Positions 5,980 through 6,343 of a DNA stretch of 6,343 nucleotides are shown piece by piece (position 1 is the stretch's first letter; every line of letters starts with the position of its first letter). The DNA is taken from positions 1-6,343 of the forward strand of contig CAKZIH010000055.1 in the NCBI GenBank assembly GCA_936931335.1. Reading direction: 5' to 3'. A program made the position numbers and the translations under genes. Origin of the DNA: an uncultured Nostocoides sp. (lineage in GTDB: Bacteria > Actinomycetota > Actinomycetes > Actinomycetales > Dermatophilaceae). The notes under the pieces are model-generated. The model was not told where the DNA came from. It ran no database searches and saw nothing but the letters and a program-made list of their open reading frames with translations.

Positions 5980-6343
5980 GTGACCGAACGTTCTCTCGTC
6001 CTCGTCAAGCCCGACGGCGTGGCCCGCGGCCTCACCGGCGAAATCCTCAGCCGCATCGAGCGCAAGGGCTACCGTCTCGTCGCCCTGCAGATCCGCGCCG
6101 CGGACCAGGAGTTGCTCGCCCAGCACTATGCCGAGCACGAGGGCAAGCCGTTCTACGAGCCGCTGCTCGCCTTCATGTCCTCCGGTCCGGTAGCCGCGGC
6201 GGTCATCGAGGGGGAGCGCTGCATCGAGGGCTTCCGCAGCATCGCCGGTGCCACCGACCCGACCACGGCGGCGCCGGGCAGCATTCGCGGCGACCTCGGT
6301 CGCGACTGGGGCAAGCCGGTCCAGGAGAACCTCGTCCACGGCT
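5980..6343 (+). CDS. ndk: Nucleoside diphosphate kinase, cut by window edge
   Basis: The enzyme transfers the gamma phosphate of ATP to nucleoside diphosphates through a phosphohistidine, balancing NTP and dNTP pools in the cytoplasm. About 121 residues are present of the usual 135-140. Diagnostic stretches are LVLVKPDGVARG (6-17, with Lys10), GEILSRIERKGYR (20-32), the loop EHEGKPFYEPLL (52-63), GATDPTTAAPGSIRGDLGRD (91-110), and NLVHG at the very end, where His120 (CAC, 6337-6339) is the catalytic histidine. The missing part is the HGSDS continuation and the C-terminus. The GTG start follows a -10 element by seven bases. The position after the DUF4233 gene is the usual actinobacterial order. 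Confidence 0.97.
   Translation, partial: MTERSLVLVKPDGVARGLTGEILSRIERKGYRLVALQIRAADQELLAQHYAEHEGKPFYEPLLAFMSSGPVAAAVIEGERCIEGFRSIAGATDPTTAAPGSIRGDLGRDWGKPVQENLVHG

Overview
The window comes from a high-GC actinomycete. A hand count of bases 241-300 gives 44 of 60 G+C. Three housekeeping genes lie on the plus strand in the order folC, a DUF4233 membrane-protein gene, ndk. This is the order known from many Actinobacteria, for example Rv2447c (folC), Rv2446c and Rv2445c (ndkA) in Mycobacterium tuberculosis. I cannot name the genus from sequence alone. ndk runs off the right edge of the window.

Layout: 1-157 is a leader with nested dyads and a possible leaderless promoter. folC occupies 158-1546. 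From 1547 to 2205 there is about 660 bp with no confident gene, rich in dyads, and ending in a promoter-like element plus a run of six 11-bp tandem repeats. A three-gene operon follows: a small secreted protein with four cysteines (2206-2544), an ABC transporter ATPase (2580-3188), and a large FtsX/MacB-like permease (3185-5509) that overlaps the ATPase by 4 bp. Then come the DUF4233 gene (5538-5936) and the start of ndk (5980 to the edge).

The main point is that about 4 kb of accessory DNA sits between folC and its usual neighbour. It looks imported in two ways. The secreted-protein gene has only about 50% G+C (121 of 240 in 2281-2520). It also has a Shine-Dalgarno site and an ATG start, whereas the two housekeeping genes beside the right junction have a TAG-type -10 element seven bases before a GTG start, the pattern of leaderless actinobacterial mRNAs. 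The DUF4233 promoter survives intact right at the right junction.

The cargo is a secreted cysteine-containing peptide with a dedicated ABC transporter of the class used for peptide or lipid export and for antimicrobial-peptide resistance. A bacteriocin-like peptide with its export or immunity transporter is the most attractive reading. The peptide carries none of the lactococcin 972 motifs I know, so its function is open. The 11-bp repeats, about one helical turn each, lie between the putative promoter and the ribosome binding site and may control the operon.
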